A stretch of DNA of 64,000 nt from Pseudomonas putida (GTDB taxonomy: Bacteria > Pseudomonadota > Gammaproteobacteria > Pseudomonadales > Pseudomonadaceae), in assembly GCA_041879295.1 (NCBI GenBank), contig CP047152.1, forward strand, positions 5,027,501-5,091,500, written 5' to 3'. The position numbers were made by a program, and so were the translations under genes. Below the pieces are notes generated by a model. That model made no database searches. It saw nothing but the letters and a program-made list of their open reading frames with translations, and had not been told where the DNA came from. This document shows, one piece after another, positions 1-8,377 of the stretch (positions are counted from its first letter, which is position 1; every line of letters begins with the position of its first letter).

Positions 1-1
1 C

Positions 2-1018
2 AACCCTTTCGACTTGGGTGTCGAGCACTGGCTGGCCAACCTCGAGCAGTTCAAAGAGCTGTCGCATATTGAAACCTTGCAGACGGCTACCACAGGCAAA
101 ATCCAACAGAACGGAGGCAGCGTCGCGCTGGCCAACGAAATGCGCGCCAGCGTGATCCGTGACGTGCTCAACAACCAACTGCCTGTTGCCATCGAGAACG
201 ATGAGAGGGTTGCACAGGAGGTTGGCCGGCTTGACGAGCTCAACACGCGTCTGGTCAAACAGCTGGCAGTGACCGGGCAGCAAATCGAAGATGCACGCAT
301 CAACCTACGCAACTTTGCCGCACGCTACTTCTCTGACCTGATCCTTCAAGCCAAGGGTTCCAGCCTGGAAACCTTCGGTGACTTTTTCGAGCGAGAAATT
401 GGCGCAGAAGGCATTATCGTGTCCACTCGCCTGCAGAACGAGTTCAGCCGTCAGACCCAGTCGATCACGCTTGAGGTCGAGAAGATGCAGGTTGGCTTCG
501 ACAGTGAGGTCAACCACTTCAATACCACCGTCAAGGCACTGGGCAAGCAAGGCATCAACCATGTGCTCAAAGGCAACCTAATCAACAACACCACGGTACT
601 GGCCGCGCGCGATGGCCTGACGACGATTGCCAAGACGGTGGGCATGGATATTGGTAAGTACCTGAAGTTCAAGCCATGGGGTGCCGTGAAGTTTGCCAAA
701 GGAGCAAACGGAGCACTGGCCTTCATCGGGGTGGCGCTTGAGGCCTGGGATAGCTGGGAGCAATACAAACGCGAAGAAGCGTTCAAGAAGACTGTTGTTG
801 AAATAGTCAGCAATTTCGAGAAGCAGCGCCAGGACTTCCTTGACTTGGTCAATTCCGAACGCTTCAAAGAACAGTTCTTCCCCGACTACCTGCTGCTCAA
901 CACACGTCGACAAGAATTGCAGGCCAATGTGGATGAAAGCCATTTACGTCAGCAGCGCTTCCAAGCATGGCGCGTTGAGGCCGAAGCCATCGACGCAGAA
1001 TTCAAAAGATTGAACTGA
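2..1018 (+). CDS. LeoA-like dynamin GTPase, C-terminal part (cut by window edge)
   Basis: The frame is open to the first base, so the start and the GTPase domain lie outside the window. The visible ~338 residues are mostly helical. They contain a membrane-type hydrophobic segment at about residues 222-245 (around KFAKGANGALAFIGVALEAW), followed by a charged, coiled-coil-like C-terminus. This matches what I know of the stalk and C-terminal end of the LeoA/HP0731 group of bacterial dynamin-like proteins, which pair with a LeoBC partner in the Eleos defence system. The partner would have to be to the left. The assignment rests on the tail only and no nucleotide-binding motif is visible. Confidence 0.6.
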   Translation, partial: NPFDLGVEHWLANLEQFKELSHIETLQTATTGKIQQNGGSVALANEMRASVIRDVLNNQLPVAIENDERVAQEVGRLDELNTRLVKQLAVTGQQIEDARINLRNFAARYFSDLILQAKGSSLETFGDFFEREIGAEGIIVSTRLQNEFSRQTQSITLEVEKMQVGFDSEVNHFNTTVKALGKQGINHVLKGNLINNTTVLAARDGLTTIAKTVGMDIGKYLKFKPWGAVKFAKGANGALAFIGVALEAWDSWEQYKREEAFKKTVVEIVSNFEKQRQDFLDLVNSERFKEQFFPDYLLLNTRRQELQANVDESHLRQQRFQAWRVEAEAIDAEFKRLN

Positions 1019-1067
1019 CTCGCTTCAAGCGCCTGTTGCACAACGCAGCGGGCGCCTGACGACTGAG

Positions 1068-1492
1068 CTACCTTCTCGGAGACCAGTCGTAGCTGAACTG
1101 ATCTCGATCAAACAGTCGCTCATGGCTGACAATCACACCATCATCGGAAATAACGACGATCCGCGGGGGGATAGAGCCGACTGCTGACCCACTGTCCAAC
1201 ACGCTCGCAGGGTACTGAATAGCAATTGCGAGCCCAGTTGATCAGGGATGTGCTGGAAACACGATCCGTGCCCTCTAGATAGCCGTCGAAATGCGTTGGC
1301 ATCGGCATCATTTCGACGCGCTCCAGTTCCAAGACTTCGACGACGGTAAGGCCGTTGTACTGCGGGTGGATCAGCTCGTACCACCTGGATCAGTTTTCGA
1401 TCAGCGGTGACTAATAGCACCACATCAGGACGCCCAAAGTACCAAGCAAATCCTATTGGCATTCCAAATGGCATTCCAGCTAAAAAAATCAA
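1068..1492 (-). pseudogene. Frameshifted hypothetical gene (two single-base shifts)
   Basis: Read on the minus strand from ATG 1492, one frame gives about 36 residues ending near VTADRKLIQ. The coherent sequence then moves to a second frame (WYELIHPQYNGLTVVEVL onward), and after a run of six G (plus strand, 1165-1170) to a third frame (RIVVISDDGVIVSHE) that stops at 1068-1070. Removing one base at each junction restores a single ~157-residue protein. I do not recognise the family. The two breaks could be true decay or homopolymer sequencing errors. The upstream region (1493-1576) is AT-rich compared with its surroundings. Confidence 0.6.
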
Positions 1493-1576
1493 CCGATATT
1501 ATTTTTTAAAATCAATATCTTGCGCTTCCTGTTCAGATTACCCCGGCGGACTGAACCAAGCCACCAAGGTCGTGAG

Positions 1577-2488
1577 TCACTCTTCAGCAAAGTAATCGCT
1601 GTCGAGCTGCTTCACCTCGTACACCTGCTTAACGCTCACGCCTAGGTTGCACTCGACCATCAACCGCGCGAGCTCGACACCGTCGATCAGTACCACTTTG
1701 ATATCCAGGCCTAGTGCCGCCTCGCGAGCGCCTGCGGAAAACTCCGACGTAGTGATGAATACGCCCTTGCGTGCCCGCTGCCGAGTCAGCGCGCCGATGA
1801 ACTTGTCGATTTCGGGACGATGCACCGTATTGGTCCAGCGCTTGGCTTGCAGGTAGATCACATCCAGGCCGAGCTTGTCCTCCTTGATGATGCCGTCGAT
1901 TCCGTCATCGTTGGTGGACTGGGTTGCCTTGCCTGCCTCCTTGCGCGAGCCGCCATAGCCCATGGCCAACATCAGATCTACCACCAGTTGCTCGAAAAAC
2001 CCTGGCGTGGCCGCCTTGACCTGCGCCAACAGCTCATCGGCCAGTGATTGCACCAGTGCCTGATGAGCCTCGGCCAATTGCTCATCCGGTGTGGTCTCGG
2101 CAGCCTCGACATCAAGCACTCCAAGCACATCAACGGTCTGCGGTTTAGCGGTATGGAAGTCGGCAAACTCCGGAAACTGCTTCAGCCAGGCAACGGTAAT
2201 GCGCTCCGGACCGTTGGCCAGTGCTTCCCGACCACGGGCAGTGATCTGCACCAAGCCCTTGCTCGGAATAGTCAGCAGACCGGCCTTGTTCAGGTAGGTC
2301 CTGGCCCAGCCCACTCGGTTGTTGATCACCGTTTGTTGCCCCGACGGCAGCCGCTCTTTGCGCTCTTCCTCGGTTAACTGGAATACCTCAGCGATGCTTT
2401 CGCGCAACACGCTGAGCGGAATTGCTACACCGTCTCGAACCGCCTCCAGCACCGGACGCATGACGCTTTGAAAATCCGGAATCGACAT
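1577..2488 (-). CDS. Mrr-type restriction endonuclease (type IV, modified DNA)
   Basis: This 303-residue protein has the two-domain layout of the Mrr family. Residues 1-92 form an N-terminal winged-helix domain of the Mrr_N type. Residues ~160-275 form the Mrr catalytic domain of the PD-(D/E)xK fold. The catalytic signature is GIDG with Asp198 followed by QAK at 214-216, the usual QxK variant of this family. Mrr enzymes cut methylated foreign DNA. It stands alone on the minus strand downstream of the DUF262 remnant, with no methylase beside it, which is normal for a type IV enzyme. The length and both domains look intact. Confidence 0.85.
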   Translation of the reverse strand: MSIPDFQSVMRPVLEAVRDGVAIPLSVLRESIAEVFQLTEEERKERLPSGQQTVINNRVGWARTYLNKAGLLTIPSKGLVQITARGREALANGPERITVAWLKQFPEFADFHTAKPQTVDVLGVLDVEAAETTPDEQLAEAHQALVQSLADELLAQVKAATPGFFEQLVVDLMLAMGYGGSRKEAGKATQSTNDDGIDGIIKEDKLGLDVIYLQAKRWTNTVHRPEIDKFIGALTRQRARKGVFITTSEFSAGAREAALGLDIKVVLIDGVELARLMVECNLGVSVKQVYEVKQLDSDYFAEE

Positions 2489-2558
2489 CCTGGTTCCTTC
2501 TCCATAATCGCAATTCAGCCCGCTGAAAAACCATCAGAGCCCGCGCATTGCCTGCTCA

Positions 2559-2729
2559 TCAACGCCGCTCACCCCTGTAGTAAGGCAAGGTGGTATCCGC
2601 CTGTTCTACATATGCTGCTAGGTCACTGACGAGTTGCGTCAGCTTATCTGGCCCCCAGACGAAACCCCGCTGATAGCTGTCCAATGCCAGCGGCCAATCG
2701 CTTGGGCGAAAGACAGAGTACTGCCCCAT
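2559..2729 (-). pseudogene. Truncated DUF262 (GmrSD-like) N-terminal remnant
   Basis: A 56-residue frame from ATG 2729 contains SYQRGFVWGPDKLTQLVSDL, the typical YQRxFVW...LxxDL start of the DUF262/ParB-like domain found in GmrSD-type nucleases. It then runs into a stop after YYRGERR, where full-length members continue for several hundred residues. The frame is also open a little upstream, to about 2790, without a clear start. No continuation is visible in other frames before mrr begins 70 bases downstream. I take it as a deletion remnant of a larger restriction-type gene. A real small protein is less likely. Confidence 0.5.
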
Positions 2730-2766
2730 ACAAGCGAACTCGGCTTGGCGTGTAGAAATTTCGGGA

Positions 2767-3519
2767 TCAATTTTCGTCCCAACGCTTACGCAGCGTCCTG
2801 ATCAGCGCGTTTCCTCGCAAGGCGCGGCCGTCTGGCCCACAGAGTGCGACAGAACCTTCCGGTAATCCGAAGACGTCTTCGATCCTTGCCCGGATGGTGC
2901 TCACTTTCGCATCGGAACGCGCGGCCCGATAGCGAGCCGCCTTCCGGTTTCCAATAACGACCGTTGAGTCTTCTTCTTGGTCATCCGAAGCCTCCAGGTC
3001 CTCGGTATCCCAGGTCTCTTCCGCTTCATCTTCCTCAATCAGCTCGCCATCGTCGTCGGCCTCTTCAGCCCCGTCGACCTCAGCGGTCAGGTCAGCCAGC
3101 GTCTGGGCATGGGAGTACCATGTGCTGGCATCCTCTTGTTCCCACACTAAGCCATCCTGGACATGGAAGGTGCGCAGGGCTGCGGAAGACGGAACGTAAT
3201 CACTGAATCGCGACTTCACGGCCGGCAAACGTTCAAAGCCAGCCCCCAAGGCACGCAGCACTTTTTCTGGACCTGCAACCAGCAAAAATTCAGACCAGCA
3301 CGGCTCGCGGAAGTTGACGCTGACAGTACCGTACATATAGAGAGTCGCCCGCAGTGAAGCATCCTGCTCAGCCAATTGGGTGAGTACCTGCATCACCGTG
3401 CGGTAGATGCTGAAACCTGCGTCCTCGATGGACTGCGAATCGACCTCGACTGTGGGTAGGGGCGATTTACTGTTGACGAACGCGAGCTCCGTCACCGATT
3501 TCTTGATCATTGCCTTCAT
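2767..3519 (-). CDS. Hypothetical protein with acidic linker
   Basis: The frame is open from 3693, but the first good starts are two ATGs at 3519 and 3510 just behind an AAGGA, giving about 250 residues. The N-terminal two thirds looks globular. A strongly acidic Asp/Glu-rich stretch follows (original residues ~205-245), then a basic C-terminal domain with GLPEGSVALCGPDGRALRGN, which may bind nucleic acid. I do not recognise the family. It is in the same direction as, and immediately upstream of, the DUF262 remnant and mrr, so it may be the surviving partner of a decayed restriction module. Confidence 0.5.
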   Translation of the reverse strand: MKAMIKKSVTELAFVNSKSPLPTVEVDSQSIEDAGFSIYRTVMQVLTQLAEQDASLRATLYMYGTVSVNFREPCWSEFLLVAGPEKVLRALGAGFERLPAVKSRFSDYVPSSAALRTFHVQDGLVWEQEDASTWYSHAQTLADLTAEVDGAEEADDDGELIEEDEAEETWDTEDLEASDDQEEDSTVVIGNRKAARYRAARSDAKVSTIRARIEDVFGLPEGSVALCGPDGRALRGNALIRTLRKRWDEN

Positions 3520-3894
3520 TCCTTGAGCGGGACCTTGGGTTGGCATTACGAGCTGATGTATCAAGTTTGCAAACATCGGGATGAGCGCATAGCGCAGTGA
3601 GAGCCATGCCAAGCGGAAACCACATGCTTGAAAAGGCATAATGCCACCACTGCATGATAAGACTCTACAATCCTCGCTCCAGCGCAGCTTCATTCATGGC
3701 GGGACCACCAGCAGCAGCCTCAATCGGAATCGACTGCGGACTGCGCCAACCAGCCTCCTCCTTACTTCTCGTCTTTACGAATCTCGGATGGGCCTAGGGA
3801 TGGGAATTGCCGATTCTTCACCTAAACCCATGGCAGGGGAACGTCCAAGCTTGCTTCCGGAATGCAGCGATTGGTTTCTCGAGATGTCCAGCGC
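3520..3894. other. Gap without convincing gene
   Basis: The 375 bases between the Gre-like gene and the acidic protein contain only overlapping short frames with no family resemblance. On the minus strand a purine-rich stretch (TAAGGAGGAGG, around 3756-3766) resembles a ribosome site but is not followed by a plausible start. It may hold the promoter of the downstream minus-strand genes. Confidence 0.4.
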
Positions 3895-4407
3895 CTATCG
3901 GACACTCTTAACATAGGCACCTTCTAATGAGCTGTCGCCCACGAAATCATCTGAATAGTCGCCTTGCTCAAGGCCGATGAATGACTTGATCACTGGCGCA
4001 TCCGGTGTAACGCATAGTGCCTGCTTGCCACCAATCGAAACCCATTCGCCAGCACAGTCAGGCACGATGAGAAAGCTTCTTTCCAGGGCTGGCTTACACT
4101 CGTCACCGATGACTACCAACGCACCTGCCTCGACCTTGTTGAATACCACAGTGTCGGTGGACAATCGCGCCATCAACCACTCGCACTCCTTGATACTGCC
4201 CTCAAGTTTGATCGAGCGAATCTTCTGGGCTGTGGCCAGGTACTGGGCTTCTTCCTTGAACGTATCGTAGCGGCTTTGCATCGCCCCGATATGCGAGTTC
4301 GCTTCGCTTTGTGAATCCCGCACAGACTCCTGCGCTGCTTCGAGCATATCTAGCAGCTTTTGCTTGATGCCCTGGAAAGCCGCTAGTTTTTCCTTATTGA
4401 TACTCAC
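3895..4407 (-). CDS. Gre-like (GreA/GreB fold) protein
   Basis: 170 residues with a GTG start at 4407 that overlaps the end of the radical SAM gene by 14 bases. Residues 1-75 look like a helical hairpin/coiled coil. Residues 85-158 resemble the FKBP-like C-terminal domain of GreA/GreB: a strand ending in VVIGDE, then VTPDAPVIKSFIGLEQGDY in place of the usual SPxxxALxGKxxGD. Gre factors enter the RNA polymerase secondary channel. The acidic residues at the hairpin tip are not clearly conserved, so this may block or bind the polymerase rather than rescue it. It is the last gene of an overlapping run with the kinase and radical SAM genes. Confidence 0.6.
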   Translation of the reverse strand: MSINKEKLAAFQGIKQKLLDMLEAAQESVRDSQSEANSHIGAMQSRYDTFKEEAQYLATAQKIRSIKLEGSIKECEWLMARLSTDTVVFNKVEAGALVVIGDECKPALERSFLIVPDCAGEWVSIGGKQALCVTPDAPVIKSFIGLEQGDYSDDFVGDSSLEGAYVKSVR

Positions 4408-5383
4408 GCAAAATCACTCCACTACGATCGGGAAACTGATAACCCTTTCCTTGCTTCAGGCACCACGATGAAACAGTGTCAGGAAATCCACAGTTGAAGT
4501 TGCAGCGGCCTTCGAGCACCAGGCGCAACGGGGTCGATGAAATACTGCTTCGCAACTCCTGGGCCCAAGGTTGCTGCTCGGCGATGACAAATGTGTCATT
4601 TTCATAAGTGCTATACGCCAGGTCCTGGCGCAAATAGCACAACGACGACTTCCCTTCCGGGAACACCCTGAAGTAGTCCCCATAGCCCTCAAGGCAGTTC
4701 GATTTTTTTGTGCACAAATCGCACACATCGTTGCTTTTTCTGGCCGTCGATTTCAGCTTGTATTCGACCAGTCCTTGCCGGGGTGTCAGGTACCTGACCC
4801 TGGAACGGCCGCGTTGCAGGCCATCATCCTGAATCAGTTTCAAATAGCCTAACGCTACTGACTTCTCAAGCGCTTCCTCCGGAGTAATGTAGTACCGGTC
4901 GTACTCAGCCGCTGACTCTTCTGTCCAGTACAGGTCCAGTAATTTCAGTCTCAACTGGTGTTGGTCAATAAATGCCAGCTGATCGGGGAGGTCCGTGGTA
5001 TGCCCCCTCATCAACACCCTGTTCAGTGACATAGGTAAGGAACAATCAATCGCGGCCCGGATGCCCTCGATCAGCTTCTCAAGGTTTCCGCCTCCCGTTA
5101 CCCTGCGATAGATATCTGGCGACATGGAGTGCCAGCTCAACCGCAAAAGGTCCAGACCCGCCTCTTTGAGCTCTTGCGCCTGCCGTGCAAGCAAGCTGCC
5201 GTTGCTGGTCATCGACACACGAAATCCCATCGCTTTAAGCTCTGCTACTACATGGCCAATACGCACGTTACCTTCACGCCAGAGCAGTGGCTCAAGCGCC
5301 GCCACCTCCACTTGCATCAGTCCGGCGTTTTCCTTCCACCACTGCGCGACGCTGATAATCTGTGCAAGGCTAAGCCGGTTCAT
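4394..5383 (-). CDS. MoaA-like radical SAM protein with C-terminal cluster motif
   Basis: 329 residues starting at ATG 5383, which overlaps the kinase stop as ATGA and has AGGA eight bases upstream. The N-terminus begins directly with what is helix 1 in MoaA-type enzymes. It continues through a degenerate GGE strand (VAALEPLL, 27-34), the SNG strand (60-62), the AGLDLLRLSWHS strand, and the NRVLMRG strand. Cys221, 224, 230 and 249 look like an auxiliary Fe-S site. The strand and cysteine loop that normally open the fold appear at the end instead: LRLVLEGRCNFNC at 286-298, with Cys294, Cys298 and Cys308, and Pro301 where the third canonical Cys would be. Circular permutation is my inference. 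The substrate is unknown. Confidence 0.7.
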   Translation of the reverse strand: MNRLSLAQIISVAQWWKENAGLMQVEVAALEPLLWREGNVRIGHVVAELKAMGFRVSMTSNGSLLARQAQELKEAGLDLLRLSWHSMSPDIYRRVTGGGNLEKLIEGIRAAIDCSLPMSLNRVLMRGHTTDLPDQLAFIDQHQLRLKLLDLYWTEESAAEYDRYYITPEEALEKSVALGYLKLIQDDGLQRGRSRVRYLTPRQGLVEYKLKSTARKSNDVCDLCTKKSNCLEGYGDYFRVFPEGKSSLCYLRQDLAYSTYENDTFVIAEQQPWAQELRSSISSTPLRLVLEGRCNFNCGFPDTVSSWCLKQGKGYQFPDRSGVILREYQ

Positions 5384-5940
5384 AGCACAAGTCCTGACAA
5401 AATGAGGTCGCACACCTGTTCTGGCGTTCTGTTGCTGGTATCGACTTGGACAAGGTCCTGCATGGCATGAAAGCGTCGACGGGCTTTGTCCAACAAGGTG
5501 AGGTTATGGTCAGTAACAGAAACAACGCCGGTTTGATGCTCTCGCCGAGCAATGCGCTCACGGGAAACTTCGCGGCTAACTGTCAGCAAAATTGAGTGAT
5601 CGGGCCGGGCCAGCGAGGGAAAGCATTCAGGAATATCGACAGGTAGCGGCTTTGCCTCAGGCCACTGGTAAGCGATGGTGGAGTGAATATACCGATCACA
5701 GATAACCGGCCCTCTCTCCAGCAATGCGTTAATTTCAACCTGTTGTGCTTCCAGCGAGTGCAGATAGAAAGCGTATTTTTCTTCAGTGCTACCCTGGCGC
5801 TCAACACGCTGGCGCTCAGTTGAAAATCGCTCGTCTGGTGTTTTGATGCACACGGCGCCAAGGCGATTTGCGAGCATGCGCACAACGGTTGATTTGCCGG
5901 CTCCATCGATGCCCTCGATGGTAACGAAGAGGTGCTTCAT
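5380..5940 (-). CDS. Thymidylate-kinase-like P-loop nucleotide kinase
   Basis: 186 residues, slightly short for Tmk. The P-loop is GIDGAGKST at 10-18. The DRY motif sits at 82-84 in DRYIHSTIAYQ, the classical Tmk signature, and a lid-like basic segment SRERIARREH follows. The family phosphorylates dTMP or related nucleoside monophosphates. The essential tmk of pseudomonads lies elsewhere next to holB, so this is probably an accessory paralogue. It is translationally coupled by an ATGA overlap to the radical SAM gene, which suggests that the two act on the same nucleotide or share a product. Confidence 0.8.
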   Translation of the reverse strand: MKHLFVTIEGIDGAGKSTVVRMLANRLGAVCIKTPDERFSTERQRVERQGSTEEKYAFYLHSLEAQQVEINALLERGPVICDRYIHSTIAYQWPEAKPLPVDIPECFPSLARPDHSILLTVSREVSRERIARREHQTGVVSVTDHNLTLLDKARRRFHAMQDLVQVDTSNRTPEQVCDLILSGLVL

Positions 5941-6016
5941 GTGGATTATTGACTGCCTTGTCTAGCAACTGGAAAGCATCAGGGCCAGCCCTCAAGACCG
6001 GCCACTGCCTGCTCTT

Positions 6017-6736
6017 TCAGTAGAAGTAATTGGATTCCGCCTTTTTATCGAGACCGACCACAATGCTCTGGTCAATTCGACAGGCCGTCGGCGCGTCATT
6101 CGGCCCCCAGTGCCGACAGTAATAACGACCGTCGTTAACCGCCTCGCCCTCTTCGGTGAATACTTCGATCACGGCATTCCATAGTGATACCCGCGGCGCC
6201 TCACTGGTGGGGTCCAGGCACAGCAAATGAGTGATCTGCAACTCATCGTCATCATTGGCCTTATACCCCTGATAGCCGATAACCAGCAGCCAATGTCCCG
6301 CCTGCCCGCAGTACCATTCGACACCCACGATCGGGATTTTTCGGTTATCGACAGCATCCGCAATGTTGCGAATGGTTGTTTTACGTCGTGGGGCGACATC
6401 AAGCACGGTGGTCACGACACCCACATGCTTGAACACATCCACCAGCCAGCTCACATCAAAGCCGTCGGTACCTTCTGTAGCCAAGGCACCAAAGGCCATC
6501 AAGTTTTCGCGAAAGCGGCCAAGGCGCGTGCGCCCATCGAAACTGTCGAGTGATCGCGCCTGGTCTCGGGACATGACACCCAGTGCAATCAAGGTCATCA
6601 CGACACAATAAGGACCACAGGCGCCGTCCATTTCCCCTTGGCGCAGGTGGACATAGTCGTGTGCGTGAGGATGCGCACAGGTCACCGGGCCACTGGGCGA
6701 GACAGACAACCATGGGCTTACGAACATTTGATTCAT
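6017..6736 (-). CDS. Papain/C39-like cysteine peptidase-fold protein
   Basis: 239 residues with no signal peptide and no membrane segment. The likely catalytic triad is Cys40 in DGACGPYCVVM, His148 in GHWLLVIGY and Asp175 in LCLDPTS. Gln33, seven residues before the Cys, could form the oxyanion hole. This spacing fits the C39-like/papain-like fold. It lies 76 bases upstream of the kinase gene in the same direction and 99 bases downstream of the dynamin genes. Substrates are unknown. It could mature or cleave a partner, or act as a transglutaminase or deubiquitinase-like enzyme. The start at ATG 6736 has AAGGA about ten bases upstream. Confidence 0.6.
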   Translation of the reverse strand: MNQMFVSPWLSVSPSGPVTCAHPHAHDYVHLRQGEMDGACGPYCVVMTLIALGVMSRDQARSLDSFDGRTRLGRFRENLMAFGALATEGTDGFDVSWLVDVFKHVGVVTTVLDVAPRRKTTIRNIADAVDNRKIPIVGVEWYCGQAGHWLLVIGYQGYKANDDDELQITHLLCLDPTSEAPRVSLWNAVIEVFTEEGEAVNDGRYYCRHWGPNDAPTACRIDQSIVVGLDKKAESNYFY

Positions 6737-6835
6737 ACAGCATCATTCCTTTGCCGAGACACTACAGCCGCCCAGTACGTGCGGCCGCACCATAAAACAC
6801 AGGGGCTGGCGGCACTATGCACCCGCCGCCCGTAC

Positions 6836-8377
6836 TCAGAACTCCACCGCCCGCAAGGTACGTGTCAACTCGCGCCAGTAACTGCAGTCTTTCTCAAGCT
6901 GGCTGGCAGCGCTTTGCAGGGCCACACGGCTCTGTTCATACGGCTTTCTCTGATCAATGAAGAGCTGGTCAATCAACTCGCCGGCACTCTGAACCAAGGC
7001 ATTTTCCAACTCGGCACCGGTCTCTTCGATCCATTGGATACGCTGGAGGGCACGGCTATGATTGCGCTCGTTCTCTTTTTCTTCGCTGCGCGCCGCAAGA
7101 AAAATTTCTGCAACCGCAAACACCAGCTGCACCACAGGCGCCGCGCGTCCCGCCCACTTTTGCAATGTCGACAGCCAACGGCCTTTCAACAGTGGAATCT
7201 TCAGCTTGCGCCCCAGAACAAGCAGCGAAGTCAGGTGATCCTGGTTGATACCTTTGAGCTGGGTGAATACTGGCCCGGACAACTTGTCCAATAGCTCGCT
7301 TTCTTCGGCGTTAGCGTAAAGCTTGGGATCTACCCCGGCATCGAGCAGCAAGTCGTCGATCTGCGCTTTGCGCATCATATGCAGTTCGCTTTCGAGCCAT
7401 TGCTGCAGCTTCTCGGCAATGCCCTGGGCCAGAACTTCCAGCGCCCGCGTCAGCGAAGCAGAGTCACCACTCTGATCAAGAGCACGCTCGATCGTCGGCC
7501 GTGCTGCCAGAATCTCGCGACGGACCAGATTCCTGGCGCTGTTTTTCAGCTGTTGCTGCTGACGTGCCATGTGCTCCAACTGTGCATCGATCGCGCCCAA
7601 TTGCTGTGCCGGGGGCATTTCGCGTTCAAGTTGAACGGAGACCGGCGTGAGCAGTGCCCGCTCAATCATCGTGCAGGTTTGCTCAAGCAACTGCTCTTCG
7701 CCGTCAAAGCGCTGCAGCCACTGTTTGAAGCGAGCGATGAAGACATCGTAGCCCGAATGCTCAAGCAGCTTCGCTTTGCCCTCAAGGCGTCCGCGATTGG
7801 CCGACCTGACGTTCATCAGAATCACCGGCAACTGTTCGACCCATGCCTCATCCAGAGCATGGGTTCGCGCATAGTTGAGCAAGGTGCGCGAGAAGCTGGC
7901 CTGAATCCGCTCAATGACAGCAGGGTCGCTGTCTTCATAATTGAGCACGATGAACAACGGACGGCGCTGGGAAAGCAGCGTGAAAATACGTTCAACGATG
8001 TTCTGCGCATCCTGATCTTCCTGGCGCAGAACGAACAGAATCAAGTTGGCGCGCTTCAGTTGCTCAGTGCTGATTTCGTCATGCTCAATCGGCGCATTGA
8101 TCCCCGGTGTGTCGAGCAACACATGCCCGTCCCAGTCGAAGTGATGCACGGTGTCGGTGGTGGGAATATCACCCACCACCGCACGCTCTTCACCCAGCAA
8201 GGTATTGATCAGCGTGCTTTTGCCAGCGTTGTAGGCACCGAACAACATGACGTGCACTTTACGCTCGTCAATCTGTTCGATCAGTTGATCGATACGCGTA
8301 GGCGCATCCTGCAGGTAGCGCGAAGCGATGCTACAGGAACTGGCAATCAGCGTTTTGTATTGCTCAAAGGGGTTCAT
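6836..8377 (-). CDS. Dynamin-like GTPase (second of a coupled pair)
   Basis: 513 residues from ATG 8377, which overlaps the previous stop as ATGA and has GGAGGG ten bases upstream. The G1 motif is GAYNAGKST (47-55), G3 is DTPG (89-92), and the G4 position reads NYED (146-149) instead of NKxD. A long helical region follows, with a hydrophobic stretch near residues ~415-437 (VVQLVFAVAEIFLAA) that may act as the membrane paddle, then a helical tail. This is the layout of bacterial dynamin-like proteins, which work in pairs on membranes. The partner is very likely the 569-residue protein encoded just upstream. Confidence 0.8.
   Translation of the reverse strand: MNPFEQYKTLIASSCSIASRYLQDAPTRIDQLIEQIDERKVHVMLFGAYNAGKSTLINTLLGEERAVVGDIPTTDTVHHFDWDGHVLLDTPGINAPIEHDEISTEQLKRANLILFVLRQEDQDAQNIVERIFTLLSQRRPLFIVLNYEDSDPAVIERIQASFSRTLLNYARTHALDEAWVEQLPVILMNVRSANRGRLEGKAKLLEHSGYDVFIARFKQWLQRFDGEEQLLEQTCTMIERALLTPVSVQLEREMPPAQQLGAIDAQLEHMARQQQQLKNSARNLVRREILAARPTIERALDQSGDSASLTRALEVLAQGIAEKLQQWLESELHMMRKAQIDDLLLDAGVDPKLYANAEESELLDKLSGPVFTQLKGINQDHLTSLLVLGRKLKIPLLKGRWLSTLQKWAGRAAPVVQLVFAVAEIFLAARSEEKENERNHSRALQRIQWIEETGAELENALVQSAGELIDQLFIDQRKPYEQSRVALQSAASQLEKDCSYWRELTRTLRAVEF

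Noticed and set aside
1165..1170. G-run as a proven phase-variation switch
   Set aside because: Only six bases and a second break elsewhere; decay or sequencing error is more likely, so it is kept as a question only.
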